A stretch of 64,000 nt of DNA from Streptomyces sp. Tue 6430 (GCA_021568835.1 JAKGSH010000010.1:2914001-2978000); one strand, 5' to 3'. Positions 8,049 through 17,039 are shown, counted from the stretch's first letter. Notes: generated from the sequence alone by a model not told the origin. Made by a program: numbers and translations.

Positions 8049-9644
8049 ATGGCCCGCGCCCGTGTCCCCGCCGCAGCCCCGCACACCGTGAACCGTCTCC
8101 GCACCGCCCGCCGCCCCGGCGGCCCCGTCCCCGAACTCGCCGCCCGGCCCCGCCCCTGGGTGCGCGCCCTCGGCCTCACCGCGGTCGTCCTGCTGGGCGC
8201 CTGGCTCGGGCTGCTGGTCGTCGGGAACGTCCGGGTGCCCGTCGGCCCCATGGACACCACGATGACGCTGCGCCCCGCCCTCGACGGCGGCACGAAGATC
8301 AACATCTCCCCGCTGGGCGCCCTCCACCTCGACAGCCACGTCGCCCCCGTGCGCCTGGACGTCAACGTCGACCAGCTCGACCCCGACCGCTCCCAGGCCC
8401 TCGTCGACCATCCCGAACGCCTCTCCGGGCTCCAGGACGAGGTCACCGGGGACATCGAACGCGGCACCCTCGACCTCGCCGTGCGCTCCTGCGCCGCCGT
8501 CGTCGCCGGCGCCACCGCGCTCGGTCTCGCCGTCTACCGCCGGCCCCGCCGCGCCCTCGCCGCCGGCGGCCTGGCGCTGGCCCTGCTCGCCGCCTGCGGC
8601 GCCACCGCCTACGCCACCTGGAACCCCAAGTCGGTCCTCGAACCCCGCTTCTCGGGGCTGCTGTCCTCCGCCCCCTCGGTCGTCGGCAACGCCCGCAGCA
8701 TCGTCACCGAGTTCGACGTCTACCAGCAGGAACTGGCCCGCCTGGTCACCAACGTGACCAAGCTCTACGACGTCACCTCCACCCTCCCCGCCTACCAGCC
8801 CGACCCCACCACCGTGCGCGTCCTGCACGTCTCCGACATCCACCTCAACCCCGCGAGCTGGAAGATCATCGCCTCGCTGGTGACGCAGTACAGGGTCGAC
8901 GTGATCGTCGACTCCGGCGACACCATGGACCACGGCACGGCCGCCGAGAACGGCTTCCTCGACCCCGTCGCCGACCTCGGCGCCCCCTACGTCTGGGTCC
9001 GCGGCAACCACGACTCCATGACGACGCAGGCCCATCTGCGGAACATGAAGAACGTCCACGTCCTGGACGACGGACGGGCCGTGACCCTCGCGGGGCTGCG
9101 CTTCGCCGGCATCGGCGACCCCCAGTTCACCCCCGACCGCTCCACCGTCCCGGGCGCCGAGGGGACCCAGGAGGCGGCGGGCGACCGCCTCGCACAGGCG
9201 CTCCGCGCCCAGCGGGCCGCCGGCACCCCCGTGGACGTGGCCGTCGCCCACGAACCCTCCGCCGCCCGCCGCACCGACGGCGAGGTCCCGATGGTCCTGG
9301 CCGGCCACCTCCACCGGGCCGGGACGGAGACCCTCGACAAGGGCACCCGGCTGCGCGTCGAGGGCTCCACGGGCGGCAGCGGACTGCGGGCCGTCGAGGG
9401 CGAGTACCCCGACCCCATCGAGGCGTCGATCCTCTACTTCGACCGCGACTCCCGCCGCCTCCAGGCCTGGGACGAGATCAAACTGGGCGGTCTGGGCCTG
9501 ACGACGGCCGAGGTGAGCCGCCACCTCCCGAAGGAGAACCGGCCGGGCGCCACCCCGACACCCACGACGCCCGCACCGTCGTCCCCCACCCCGACCACGG
9601 CTCCTCCGGCCCCCGCGCCCCCGGGTTCCCGCCCCCGCTCCTAA
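8049..9644 (+). CDS. membrane-anchored metallophosphoesterase
   Basis: A 531-residue protein with a transmembrane helix near residues 38-60 (LGLTAVVLLGAWLGLLVVG), a second hydrophobic pair near residues 145-190 (VRSCAAVVAGATALGLAV and AGGLALALLAACGAT), and a C-terminal calcineurin-like phosphoesterase domain. Metal ligands are visible in order: DIH (VLHVSDIHLNP), GDTMDHG, GNHDSM, AHEPS and GHLHRAG. It therefore probably hydrolyses a phosphodiester or phosphomonoester on the outer face of the membrane; the substrate is unknown. The tail is Pro/Thr-rich. Start at ATG 8049 (MARARVPAA); an in-frame ATG exists at 8016. Followed by the tRNA cluster. Confidence 0.9.
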   Translation: MARARVPAAAPHTVNRLRTARRPGGPVPELAARPRPWVRALGLTAVVLLGAWLGLLVVGNVRVPVGPMDTTMTLRPALDGGTKINISPLGALHLDSHVAPVRLDVNVDQLDPDRSQALVDHPERLSGLQDEVTGDIERGTLDLAVRSCAAVVAGATALGLAVYRRPRRALAAGGLALALLAACGATAYATWNPKSVLEPRFSGLLSSAPSVVGNARSIVTEFDVYQQELARLVTNVTKLYDVTSTLPAYQPDPTTVRVLHVSDIHLNPASWKIIASLVTQYRVDVIVDSGDTMDHGTAAENGFLDPVADLGAPYVWVRGNHDSMTTQAHLRNMKNVHVLDDGRAVTLAGLRFAGIGDPQFTPDRSTVPGAEGTQEAAGDRLAQALRAQRAAGTPVDVAVAHEPSAARRTDGEVPMVLAGHLHRAGTETLDKGTRLRVEGSTGGSGLRAVEGEYPDPIEASILYFDRDSRRLQAWDEIKLGGLGLTTAEVSRHLPKENRPGATPTPTTPAPSSPTPTTAPPAPAPPGSRPRS

Positions 9645-9724
9645 ACCGTTTTGGCGATACCTCCTGCCATCCCCTATGCTTCTCACGTCCCCGACGCGCT
9701 GCGAAGCGCCCAGGCGGGCCGATA

Positions 9725-9797
9725 GCCCTCATCGTCTAGCGGCCTAGGACGCCGCCCTTTCAAGGCGGTAGCACGGGTTCGAATCCCGTTGGGGGCA
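9725..9797 (+). tRNA. tRNA-Glu (anticodon UUC)
   Basis: 73 nt. Acceptor GCCCUCA pairs with UGGGGGC (one G-U), the anticodon loop is CUUUCAA between CCGCC and GGCGG, the T-loop is UUCGAAU and the discriminator is A. First of a Glu-Asp-Phe cluster. Confidence 0.97.
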
Positions 9798-9834
9798 CGC
9801 AACACCGTGTGCGACACTGTCGTACACACAGCTT

Positions 9835-9909
9835 GGTCCTGTGGAGCAGTTTGGAGTGCTCGCCACCCTGTCAAGGTGGAGGCCGCGGGTTCAAATCCCG
9901 TCAGGACCG
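9835..9909 (+). tRNA. tRNA-Asp (anticodon GUC), copy 1
   Basis: 75 nt. Acceptor GGUCCUG/CAGGACC, anticodon loop CUGUCAA between CCACC and GGUGG, T-loop UUCAAAU, discriminator G. Identical over its full length to the second copy at 14182. Confidence 0.97.
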
Positions 9910-9932
9910 CTGGAGTTCCTCGTGAACTCCGT

Positions 9933-10009
9933 GGCTGGGTAGCTCAGTTGGTACGAGCGATCGCCTGAAAAGCGATAGGTCGCCGGTTCGACCCCGGCCC
10001 CAGCCACCA
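9933..10009 (+). tRNA. tRNA-Phe (anticodon GAA), CCA encoded
   Basis: Acceptor GGCUGGG/CCCAGCC, anticodon loop CUGAAAA between AUCGC and GCGAU, T-loop UUCGACC, discriminator A at 10006 with CCA encoded at 10007-10009. Last of the Glu-Asp-Phe cluster. Confidence 0.97.
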
Positions 10010-10012
10010 CGT

Positions 10013-10048
10013 GAACAGGGCCCCGATCTTCGGATCGGGGCCCTGTTC
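10013..10048 (+). terminator. terminator of the tRNA Glu-Asp-Phe cluster
   Basis: A perfect 16-bp inverted repeat (10013-10028 with 10033-10048) closed by the stable tetraloop TTCG, starting three bases after the encoded CCA. Confidence 0.92.
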
Positions 10049-10141
10049 GTCTGCTCCGGGCGCCGGCGCCCGGGCCGCCGGCGCCGCCCCGGGCAAAAGC
10101 ACTCGCCACGTTTTTCTCCGGGATGAGATCCTGGATCCCGT

Positions 10142-13100
10142 ATGTCTACGCACCCTGCCCCCGCCCTCGGCGTTCTCGCCCCCCGTCTGGCCGAGCTGTC
10201 CCTGCGCGACGCGCACCGGCTCGGGCGCAGGCTCGAGGGCGCGCGCAAGATCCGCAAGCCGGAGGCCCGGGCCGCCGTCCTCGCCGAGATCGAGGCGGAG
10301 GTCGCCTCCGCCGAGGAACGGATGGGCGCGCGGCGCACCCGCGTGCCCGCCGTCACCTATCCCGAGCAGCTGCCGGTCAGCCAGAAGAAGGACGTGATCG
10401 CGGAGGCGATCCGCGATCACCAGGTCGTGATCGTCGCGGGCGAGACCGGGTCCGGGAAGACCACGCAGATCCCGAAGATCTGTCTGGAGCTGGGGCGCGG
10501 CGTCCGCGGCATGATCGGGCACACCCAGCCCCGCCGCATCGCCGCGCGGACGGTGGCCGAGCGGGTCGCCGAGGAGCTGCGGTCGCCGCTCGGGGAGGCC
10601 GTCGGCTGGAAGGTGCGATTCACCGATCAGGTGAATCCGGACGCGACCTTCGTCAAGCTGATGACGGACGGCATCCTGCTCGCCGAGATCCAGACCGACC
10701 GCGAGCTGCGCGCCTACGACACGATCATCATCGACGAGGCGCACGAGCGGTCCCTCAACATCGACTTCCTGCTGGGCTACCTCGCCCAGCTGCTGCCGCG
10801 GCGCCCGGATCTGAAGGTCGTCATCACCTCGGCCACCATCGACCCCGAGCGGTTCTCCCGGCACTTCGGCGACGCGCCGATCATCGAGGTCAGCGGGCGG
10901 ACGTATCCGGTCGAGGTGCGCTACCGGCCGCTGCTGGAGGAGGAGTCCGAGGACACCGACCGCGACCAGATCACCGCGATCACCGACGCCGTCGAGGAGC
11001 TGATGGCGGAGGGCAAGGGCGACATCCTGGTCTTCCTCTCCGGCGAGCGGGAGATCCGCGACACCGCGGACGCGCTGGAGAAGAAGAAGTACAGGTTCAC
11101 CGAGGTGCTGCCGCTGTACGCCCGGCTCTCGCACGCCGAGCAGCACCGGGTGTTCCAGCAGCACACCGGGCGCAGGATCGTTCTCGCGACCAACGTCGCC
11201 GAGACCTCCCTGACGGTCCCGGGCATCAAGTACGTCATCGACCCCGGCTTCGCCCGCATCAGCCGCTACAGCCACCGCACCAAGGTGCAGCGGCTGCCCA
11301 TCGAGGCGATCTCGCAGGCCAGCGCCAACCAGCGCAAGGGCCGTTGCGGCCGTACGTCCGACGGCATCTGCATCCGGCTGTACAGCGAGGACGACTTCCT
11401 CGCCCGCCCGGAGTTCACCGACGCGGAGATCCTGCGCACCAACCTGGCCAGCGTCATCCTCCAGATGACCGCGGCCGGGCTCGGCGAGATCGAGAAGTTC
11501 CCGTTCATCGACCCGCCGGACCACCGCAACATCCGTGACGGCGTACAGCTCCTGCAGGAGCTGGGCGCACTCGACCCGGTGCAGAAGGACCCGCGCAAGC
11601 GGCTCACCGAGACCGGCCGGAAGCTGGCCCAGCTGCCCGTCGACCCGCGGCTGGCCCGGATGGTCCTGGAGGCCGACAAGAACGGCTGCGCCCGCGAGGT
11701 CATGGTGATAGCCGCCGCACTGTCCATCCAGGACCCGCGCGAGCGCCCGGCCGACAAGCAGACCCAGGCCGACCAGCAGCACGCCCGTTTCAAGGACGAG
11801 ACCAGCGACTTCCTCGCGTACCTGAACCTGTGGCGGTACGTCCGCGAGCAGCAGAAGGAGCGCGGCTCGTCGTCCTTCCGCCGGATGTGCAAGCAGGAGT
11901 ACCTGAACTTCCTGCGCATCCGCGAATGGCAGGACATCTACACGCAGCTGCGGACCGTCGCCAAGCAGATGGGCATCCACCTCGACGAGCGGGACGCCGC
12001 CGGCGACAGCATCCACGTCTCGCTCCTCGCCGGCCTGCTGTCCCACATCGGGATGAAGGACGTCAAGGACGGCAACAAGAACGAGTACCTGGGCGCCCGG
12101 AGCGCCAAGTTCGCGATCTTCCCCGGCTCGGCCCTGTTCAAGAAGCAGCCCCGGTTCGTCATGTCGGCGGAGCTGGTGGAGACGAGCCGCCTCTGGGCGC
12201 GCGTCAACGCCAAGATCGAGCCCGAGTGGGTCGAGCCGCTCGCCGGACACCTCCTGAAGCGGACGTACAGCGAGCCGCACTGGGAGAAGGACCAGGCCGC
12301 GGTGATGGCGCTGGAGAAGGTCACGCTGTACGGCGTGCCGATCGTCGCCCAGCGGAAGGTGAACTACGGGCGGATCGACCCGGAGGTCTCCCGCGAGCTG
12401 TTCATCCGCAACGCGCTCGTCGAGGGCGACTGGCGCACGCACCACAAGTTCTTCGCCGACAACCGCAGGCTCCTCAGCGAGGTCGAGGAGCTGGAGCACC
12501 GGGCCCGGCGCCGGGACATCGTCGTCGACGACGAGACGCTGTACGACTTCTACGACCGGCGGGTGCCCGAGCACGTCGTGTCCGGCGCCCACTTCGACTC
12601 CTGGTGGAAGCACAAGCGGCACGAACAGCCCGACTTCCTGGACTTCGAGCGGGAGATGCTCATCCGGGAGTCGGCGGAGGCGGTCACCAAGGCCGACTAT
12701 CCGGACTCCTGGCGGCAGGGTCCGCTCACGTTCCGGGTCACCTACCAGTTCGAGCCGGGCGCGGACGCGGACGGCGTGACCGTCCACATCCCGCTCCAGG
12801 TCCTCAACCAGGTCACGGACGAGGGCTTCGACTGGCAGATCCCGGGCCTGCGCGAGGAGGTCGTCACCGAGCTGATCCGCTCCCTGCCGAAGCCGATCCG
12901 GCGCAACTACGTGCCGGCGCCGAACTTCGCGCGGCGCTTCCTGGACCAGGCCGTGCCGCTCCGGGAGCCGCTGACCGTGGCGATGGCCCGCGACCTCAAG
13001 CGGATGGTCGGCGTCCCCTTCGAGGCGGAGGACTTCGACTGGTCGCGCCTCCCCGACCATCTGAAGATCACCTTCCGGATCGTCGACGAGCGGCGCCGCA

Positions 13101-14086
13101 AGCTGGCCGAGGACAAGGACCTGGAGGCGCTGAAGCTGCGGCTGCGGCCCAAGGCCCGGCAGGCCATCTCGCAGGCCGCCGCGGCCTCCGCGGAGCGGCA
13201 GGGCGGCGAGTCCCTGGAGCGCTCCGGCCTGACCGACTGGAGCATCGGCACGCTGACCCGCGTCTTCGAGACCCGGCGGGCCGGGCAGCCGGTGAAGGCG
13301 TACCCGGCGCTGGTCGACGACGGCGACACCGTCTCCGTGCGCCTGTTCGACACGGAGGAGGAGCAGGCGGAGGCGATGTGGAAGGGCACCCGCCGGCTGA
13401 TCCTGCGCACCATCCCGGTCAACCCGGCGAAGTTCGCCTCCGAGAAGCTGACGAACGCGCAGAAGCTCGCGCTGTCCGCGAATCCGCACGGCTCCGTCCA
13501 GGCCCTGTTCGACGACTGCGCGATGGCCGCGGCGGACAAGCTGATCGGTGACTTCGGCGGGCCGGCCTGGGACGAGGAGTCGTACCGCAAGCTGTACGAG
13601 AGGGTGCGCGCCGAGATCGTCGACACGACGGTGCGGACGGTCGGGCAGGTGCAGCAGGTCCTGGCGGCCTGGCAGGCCTGTGAGCGCCGTCTGAAGGGCG
13701 TACGCAGCCCCTCCCTGCTGGCCAACCTGACCGACGTGCGCAAGCAGCTGGACGCGCTGGTGCGGCCCGGCTTCGTGACGCGGGCGGGACTGCGGCGGAT
13801 GCCGGACCTGATGCGCTACCTCGTGGCCGCGGACCGGCGCCTCCAGCAGATGCCGACCAACGTCCAGCGGGACACCACCCGCATGGAGAAGGTCCACGAG
13901 ATGCAGGACGAGTACGCCTGGCTGCTGGAACAGCTGCCCGCGGGCCGCCCCGTTCCGGCCTCGGTGCTGGACATCCGCTGGATGATCGAGGAACTGCGGG
14001 TCAGCTACTTCGCCCATGCGCTGGGCACGGCGTACCCCGTCTCCGACAAGCGGATCGTGAAGGCGATCGACGCGGCCGCACCGTGA
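10142..14086 (+). CDS. hrpA: HrpA-type DEAH-box ATP-dependent RNA helicase
   Basis: 1314 residues, the usual length of actinobacterial HrpA, a DEAH-box RNA helicase linked in other bacteria to mRNA processing and rescue of stalled ribosomes. Visible motifs: Walker A GETGSGKTTQIPK, PRRIAARTVAERV (Ia), DEAH in IIIDEAHERSLNIDF, ITSATID (III), LVFLSGERE (IV), ATNVAETSLTVPGIKYVID (V) and QRKGRCGRTSDG (VI). The second half carries the HA2/OB-type region and the long C-terminal HrpA domain. The start ATG 10142 (MSTHPAPALG) has only a weak purine stretch upstream. Flanked on both sides by tRNA genes; transcribed alone. Confidence 0.95.
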   Translation: MSTHPAPALGVLAPRLAELSLRDAHRLGRRLEGARKIRKPEARAAVLAEIEAEVASAEERMGARRTRVPAVTYPEQLPVSQKKDVIAEAIRDHQVVIVAGETGSGKTTQIPKICLELGRGVRGMIGHTQPRRIAARTVAERVAEELRSPLGEAVGWKVRFTDQVNPDATFVKLMTDGILLAEIQTDRELRAYDTIIIDEAHERSLNIDFLLGYLAQLLPRRPDLKVVITSATIDPERFSRHFGDAPIIEVSGRTYPVEVRYRPLLEEESEDTDRDQITAITDAVEELMAEGKGDILVFLSGEREIRDTADALEKKKYRFTEVLPLYARLSHAEQHRVFQQHTGRRIVLATNVAETSLTVPGIKYVIDPGFARISRYSHRTKVQRLPIEAISQASANQRKGRCGRTSDGICIRLYSEDDFLARPEFTDAEILRTNLASVILQMTAAGLGEIEKFPFIDPPDHRNIRDGVQLLQELGALDPVQKDPRKRLTETGRKLAQLPVDPRLARMVLEADKNGCAREVMVIAAALSIQDPRERPADKQTQADQQHARFKDETSDFLAYLNLWRYVREQQKERGSSSFRRMCKQEYLNFLRIREWQDIYTQLRTVAKQMGIHLDERDAAGDSIHVSLLAGLLSHIGMKDVKDGNKNEYLGARSAKFAIFPGSALFKKQPRFVMSAELVETSRLWARVNAKIEPEWVEPLAGHLLKRTYSEPHWEKDQAAVMALEKVTLYGVPIVAQRKVNYGRIDPEVSRELFIRNALVEGDWRTHHKFFADNRRLLSEVEELEHRARRRDIVVDDETLYDFYDRRVPEHVVSGAHFDSWWKHKRHEQPDFLDFEREMLIRESAEAVTKADYPDSWRQGPLTFRVTYQFEPGADADGVTVHIPLQVLNQVTDEGFDWQIPGLREEVVTELIRSLPKPIRRNYVPAPNFARRFLDQAVPLREPLTVAMARDLKRMVGVPFEAEDFDWSRLPDHLKITFRIVDERRRKLAEDKDLEALKLRLRPKARQAISQAAAASAERQGGESLERSGLTDWSIGTLTRVFETRRAGQPVKAYPALVDDGDTVSVRLFDTEEEQAEAMWKGTRRLILRTIPVNPAKFASEKLTNAQKLALSANPHGSVQALFDDCAMAAADKLIGDFGGPAWDEESYRKLYERVRAEIVDTTVRTVGQVQQVLAAWQACERRLKGVRSPSLLANLTDVRKQLDALVRPGFVTRAGLRRMPDLMRYLVAADRRLQQMPTNVQRDTTRMEKVHEMQDEYAWLLEQLPAGRPVPASVLDIRWMIEELRVSYFAHALGTAYPVSDKRIVKAIDAAAP

Positions 14087-14181
14087 CGGACCCCGCACAC
14101 GGAGTGAGTTCGACCAGGCGGGCCCCGCTCCTGTAGAGTCTCGTTTCGCAGCACAGCGCAACACCAAGTGCCGCAAAACCT

Positions 14182-14256
14182 GGTCCTGTGGAGCAGTTTG
14201 GAGTGCTCGCCACCCTGTCAAGGTGGAGGCCGCGGGTTCAAATCCCGTCAGGACCG
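14182..14256 (+). tRNA. tRNA-Asp (anticodon GUC), copy 2
   Basis: Same 75 bases as the copy at 9835-9909, with its own terminator directly after it. The two direct copies are 4.35 kb apart and bracket tRNA-Phe and hrpA. Confidence 0.97.
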
Positions 14257-14264
14257 CACAGATC

Positions 14265-14300
14265 GAAGAAGGCCCGCACCCCCAGGTGCGGGCCTTCTTC
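14265..14300 (+). terminator. terminator of tRNA-Asp copy 2
   Basis: Perfect 16-bp inverted repeat, 14265-14280 with 14285-14300, loop CCCA, nine bases after the tRNA. Confidence 0.9.
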
Positions 14301-14368
14301 GCGTCCCCCACCCCGCCCAGCCGACACGAAGACCGCGCCCGCGGCGGAGCCGCCGACGGACACAGCGC

Positions 14369-14449
14369 ATCCCGCCCGGACCACACAGCCCGAGGAAGGC
14401 CCGCACCCCCGGGAGCGGGCCTTCCTCGCGTCCCCCCACCCCGCCCGGC
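14369..14449 (+). repeat. duplicated tRNA-Asp 3' end plus terminator (scar)
   Basis: This block repeats 14242-14319 at a constant offset of 127 bases: the last 15 bases of tRNA-Asp, the spacer, the hairpin (now 14391-14404 with 14415-14428) and the following CCACCCCGCCC. I count roughly 68 matches in 77 positions. Homology stops upstream of the T-stem, so this is not a second full tRNA. The pattern, tRNA 3' end plus terminator duplicated, is what an integrative element leaves behind. Confidence 0.7.
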
Positions 14450-14581
14450 CTCACCACCCCCGGCCGGCCCAAAGGCCGCGCCCCGGCCCGGGCGCCCCCG
14501 CGTGGCCTTGACGGCGTCACCTTCGGCCGGTACCCCAGAAGTTCAGGGCCGCGCTTCCCGCGGCTCCGCTGGAGGTGGCGT

Positions 14582-14785
14582 ATGGCGGCATCGACCGGGC
14601 ACGAGACGCGGGCACTGCTCCGCGCGCACCTGTCGGCCGCGTCGTCCTACCGGCACCTGACCCGCCACTGCCCCGTCTGCCGCCGTCTCCAGCGGCTGGT
14701 GGCGGACGGTGCGCCGCCGGCCGCGGAGGAGCCCCCGGGGGCGTCGCGGGAGGCCGGCGAGGGCGAACAGCCGTACACCGCCTGA
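14582..14785 (+). CDS. small conserved actinobacterial protein (DUF6274-like)
   Basis: A 67-residue protein, MAASTGHETRALLRAHL..., with a conserved HLTRHCPVCRRL segment containing a CxxC pair and His residues that could bind a metal, followed by an acidic Pro/Ala tail. I recognise it as a streptomycete family named DUF6274; function unknown. The start is well supported: GGAGGT seven bases before ATG 14582. The CxxC with flanking His could be a minimal zinc knuckle; that is inference. Confidence 0.8.
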   Translation: MAASTGHETRALLRAHLSAASSYRHLTRHCPVCRRLQRLVADGAPPAAEEPPGASREAGEGEQPYTA

Positions 14786-14839
14786 TGCTTGACGCTTCCA
14801 CTAGCGCAACCGCGGCGGCGGCAACAAGGCCAGTGGCAT

Positions 14840-15060
14840 GTGACGGGTGTCACCGCATGAGTTTCGAGAAGGTGGGTTCTTACCCGCTTCCTACAACTCT
14901 TCAATTTAATATGTGCAATTGCACCACTCCGGAGGACACCTCCACGCTTCTCCCCACGGATCCCCCGAGGGTTCCCACAGCGGATCCGACAGCCCTCCAC
15001 AGGGCGCCCCAGACTTCGACAAGCCCGCTCACAGAATGCCCTGGCGGGCAGGTCCGGGGC
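14840..15060. other. intergenic stretch with two palindromes
   Basis: Gene-poor region between the DUF6274-like gene and the bldC terminator. It holds GTGAC-GGGT-GTCAC at 14840-14853 and a perfect 12-bp palindrome GTGCAATTGCAC at 14913-14924 in a locally AT-rich patch, followed by GGAGG-ACA-CCTCC. These could be operators; no gene is supported. Confidence 0.4.
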
Positions 15061-15068
15061 ACAAAAAA

Positions 15069-15102
15069 GATCGCGCCGGACTCGACGGAGTCCGGCGCGA
15101 TC
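15069..15102 (-). terminator. intrinsic terminator downstream of bldC
   Basis: A 15-bp perfect stem (15069-15083 with 15088-15102) followed on the minus strand by six T residues, a canonical rho-independent terminator, 120 bases past the bldC stop. Confidence 0.92.
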
Positions 15103-15222
15103 GACGACGCACCGTGTGGGCTACGGGCCTGTTGGGGCAGGACCCGCGTCGCTTGGAGCAAGGGTGCGGACAACTCGGCAGATGGGGGGACCTGCGGTGT
15201 TGTTGCCCGGTTCTTCAGTGGC

Positions 15223-15429
15223 TCAGGCTTCGCTGCGCTGCTGCGGAATACCCGCGAGCAGTGCGCGAACCTCAGCCTCGCGGTAACGGCGATGTCCGCC
15301 GAGCGTGCGGATCGACGTGAGCTTGCCGGCCTTCGCCCACCGCGTGACCGTCTTAGGGTCCACACGGAACATGGTGGCGACCTCAGCCGGGGTCAGCAGC
15401 GGCTCAGCATCAGGGGTGCGAGCGGTCAT
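15223..15429 (-). CDS. bldC: developmental regulator BldC (MerR-like HTH)
   Basis: A 68-residue protein that is essentially one MerR-type winged helix-turn-helix: LLTPAEVATMFRVDPKTVTRWAKAGKLTSIRTLGGHRRYREAEVRALL. This matches BldC, the small DNA-binding protein that holds Streptomyces in vegetative growth and binds cooperatively head-to-tail on DNA. GAGGAGG lies seven bases before ATG 15429. There is no effector or dimerisation domain, as in other BldC. It is transcribed alone, with a long upstream region of about 550 bases before the next gene and a strong terminator behind it. Confidence 0.96.
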   Translation of the reverse strand: MTARTPDAEPLLTPAEVATMFRVDPKTVTRWAKAGKLTSIRTLGGHRRYREAEVRALLAGIPQQRSEA

Positions 15430-15975
15430 GAGCGGCCTCCTCGGGAGAACCGAACCTTCTCGGTTCTTTCCTCTAAATTCTGCACCTTGACCCGCGTTGC
15501 CCGAAATGGCGGACGCGAGTCGAGTCGGTTATAGGACGAACGGCTTGTCCTCGGCACTACAACTACACCATCCGTCCAGCCGCGTCGGCCAAACCGATGG
15601 AATTGCCCCCCAGGTGTTCATCGGCGACGGAAGCCGATGGACCGTGCCATAGCGGACAGTCACGCCAGTGTGACGATCAGTCACACGACGATCAGGAGCC
15701 ACCAGACCCCTCAAAGCGTGCAATGCCGAGATTCCCCCCACGGTGGAGCACAAGTGGACGGAGGACTCCTCCCCGGACTCCTTGTCCTATTTTGGCACGA
15801 GGAGGGGCAACCGGCGCAAGGGCCGTGTACGTGCGGTCCGTCACCCTTGCGACAAAAGCCCGGATCGGGACCTACGTCCCGTCAGTTCCGTGAAGTGCGG
15901 CTGACCGTACGCTGTTCGAGGGCATATGACCGTGACGCAGGTCACGGCGGAACAGCCGTCGCCCCTGTCGCACCG
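15430..15975. other. long intergenic region upstream of bldC
   Basis: About 546 bases without a convincing gene. It contains a perfect inverted repeat GTGTGAC-GATCA-GTCACAC at 15668-15686, a smaller palindrome GGAGGACTCCTCC at 15760-15772, and CCGTGAC-GCAG-GTCACGG at 15930-15947, 28 bases past the neighbouring stop codon. The bldC promoter must lie here. The 15668 repeat resembles a Crp-type site with a spacer one base too long. Confidence 0.5.
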
Positions 15976-16818
15976 TCAGTTCGCCGAGCGCCGGTCCCGC
16001 ACCGACCGCCAGCGCTCCGCGAGCCGGGCGTACGCCTCGCCCGCCGCGGAGCCGTCCCCGCGGCGCAGGGCCTCGATGCCGGCGGCCACGTCGGCCGCCG
16101 AGTGGTCGTCCTCCAGGTCACCGGCCGGCAGGGCGTGGACGAGCCCGCCGTAGTCCAGTTCCACCAGCGACCGCGGGTGGAACTCCTCCAGCCAGCGGCC
16201 CACGTCCACCAGGCCGTCGATGAGCGGCCCCTCGTCCATGGCTTCCCTGAGCGCGCGCAGGCCCCGCGCCACCCGGCGGCGGGCCTGCACCATCGGCGTG
16301 CGGTAGCGCAGCACCGGGGCCTGCTCGGCGGTCCCCTTGTCGTACTCGCGCTCCTCGTCGGCCAGGAGCACGAACCAGTGCAGCGGGATCTGCCAGGTCG
16401 CCGTGCGGATCCAGGGGCGGGCGTCGGGGTTGCGCACCAGCCAGCGCTCGTAGTCCTGGGCGGCCTGGCGGCGGACCAGGGGCGGCAGGACCGCGTCCAG
16501 GACCGGACCGGGCAGTTCGTCGCCCAGCGCCCCCAGGGCCTGCCAGCCGCGCAGCCTGGTCCGCCAGGGGCACACGCACACGACCCCGTCCACGTCGGCC
16601 ACGAACGCGTCGCCGCTCTCCTGCACCGGGACCGCGACCGGCGGGGTGGGCAGCAGGTCGGCCAGCGAGCGGCGCAGCTCGTCCTGGCAGGTGGGCAGGT
16701 CGGGGCGGCGGGCGTAGCGCGCCCAGTGGCCGCGCTCCGGCTCCGGGAAGGCGGCCAGGGGCTCGTACACACGCAGATAGGCGGCGTACGGGACGATCAC
16801 CGAGGACACCTGGGGCAC
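15976..16818 (-). CDS. conserved actinobacterial protein of unknown function
   Basis: A 280-residue soluble protein next to vdh. It begins VPQVSSVIVPYAAYLRVYEPLAAFPEPERGHW and contains a conserved-looking stretch VCVCPWRTRLRGWQALGALGDELP and HWFVLLADEEREY. No catalytic motif, signal or membrane segment is visible. The GTG at 16818 is chosen for the GGGAGG about eight bases upstream; 23 more residues are open in frame but are unlike the rest. I recall a homologue at the same place, between bldC and vdh, in other streptomycetes. Divergent from vdh, sharing a 220-base promoter region. Confidence 0.75.
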   Translation of the reverse strand: MPQVSSVIVPYAAYLRVYEPLAAFPEPERGHWARYARRPDLPTCQDELRRSLADLLPTPPVAVPVQESGDAFVADVDGVVCVCPWRTRLRGWQALGALGDELPGPVLDAVLPPLVRRQAAQDYERWLVRNPDARPWIRTATWQIPLHWFVLLADEEREYDKGTAEQAPVLRYRTPMVQARRRVARGLRALREAMDEGPLIDGLVDVGRWLEEFHPRSLVELDYGGLVHALPAGDLEDDHSAADVAAGIEALRRGDGSAAGEAYARLAERWRSVRDRRSAN

Positions 16819-17039
16819 GCCTGCTCCCTCCCCTGTGGACCGGCCGGGAAACCTTCCGGGACCCCTGGCGAAGGGGCCGGAAAACATGCAAATCGTCGCA
16901 CGGCCGTACTCCGGGAGAGGGTGATCCGCGCCACGGAGCGTACGGCGGGCGGCGCAGGCTCTACGCTCGTCCCACAGGCCCCGCCACCCGTACGGGAGCC
17001 CCCGTCCCGCCCGCCGCTAGTTACCCAGGAGTCACCACC

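Noticed and set aside
9944..14386. A 1480-codon open frame antisense to hrpA
   Set aside because: It mirrors the hrpA codons; high GC third positions keep the opposite frame open. No domain, and it crosses tRNA genes.
14575..15534. Long plus-strand frame over the bldC region
   Set aside because: It runs through the bldC terminator and antisense to bldC, and lacks any conserved segment.
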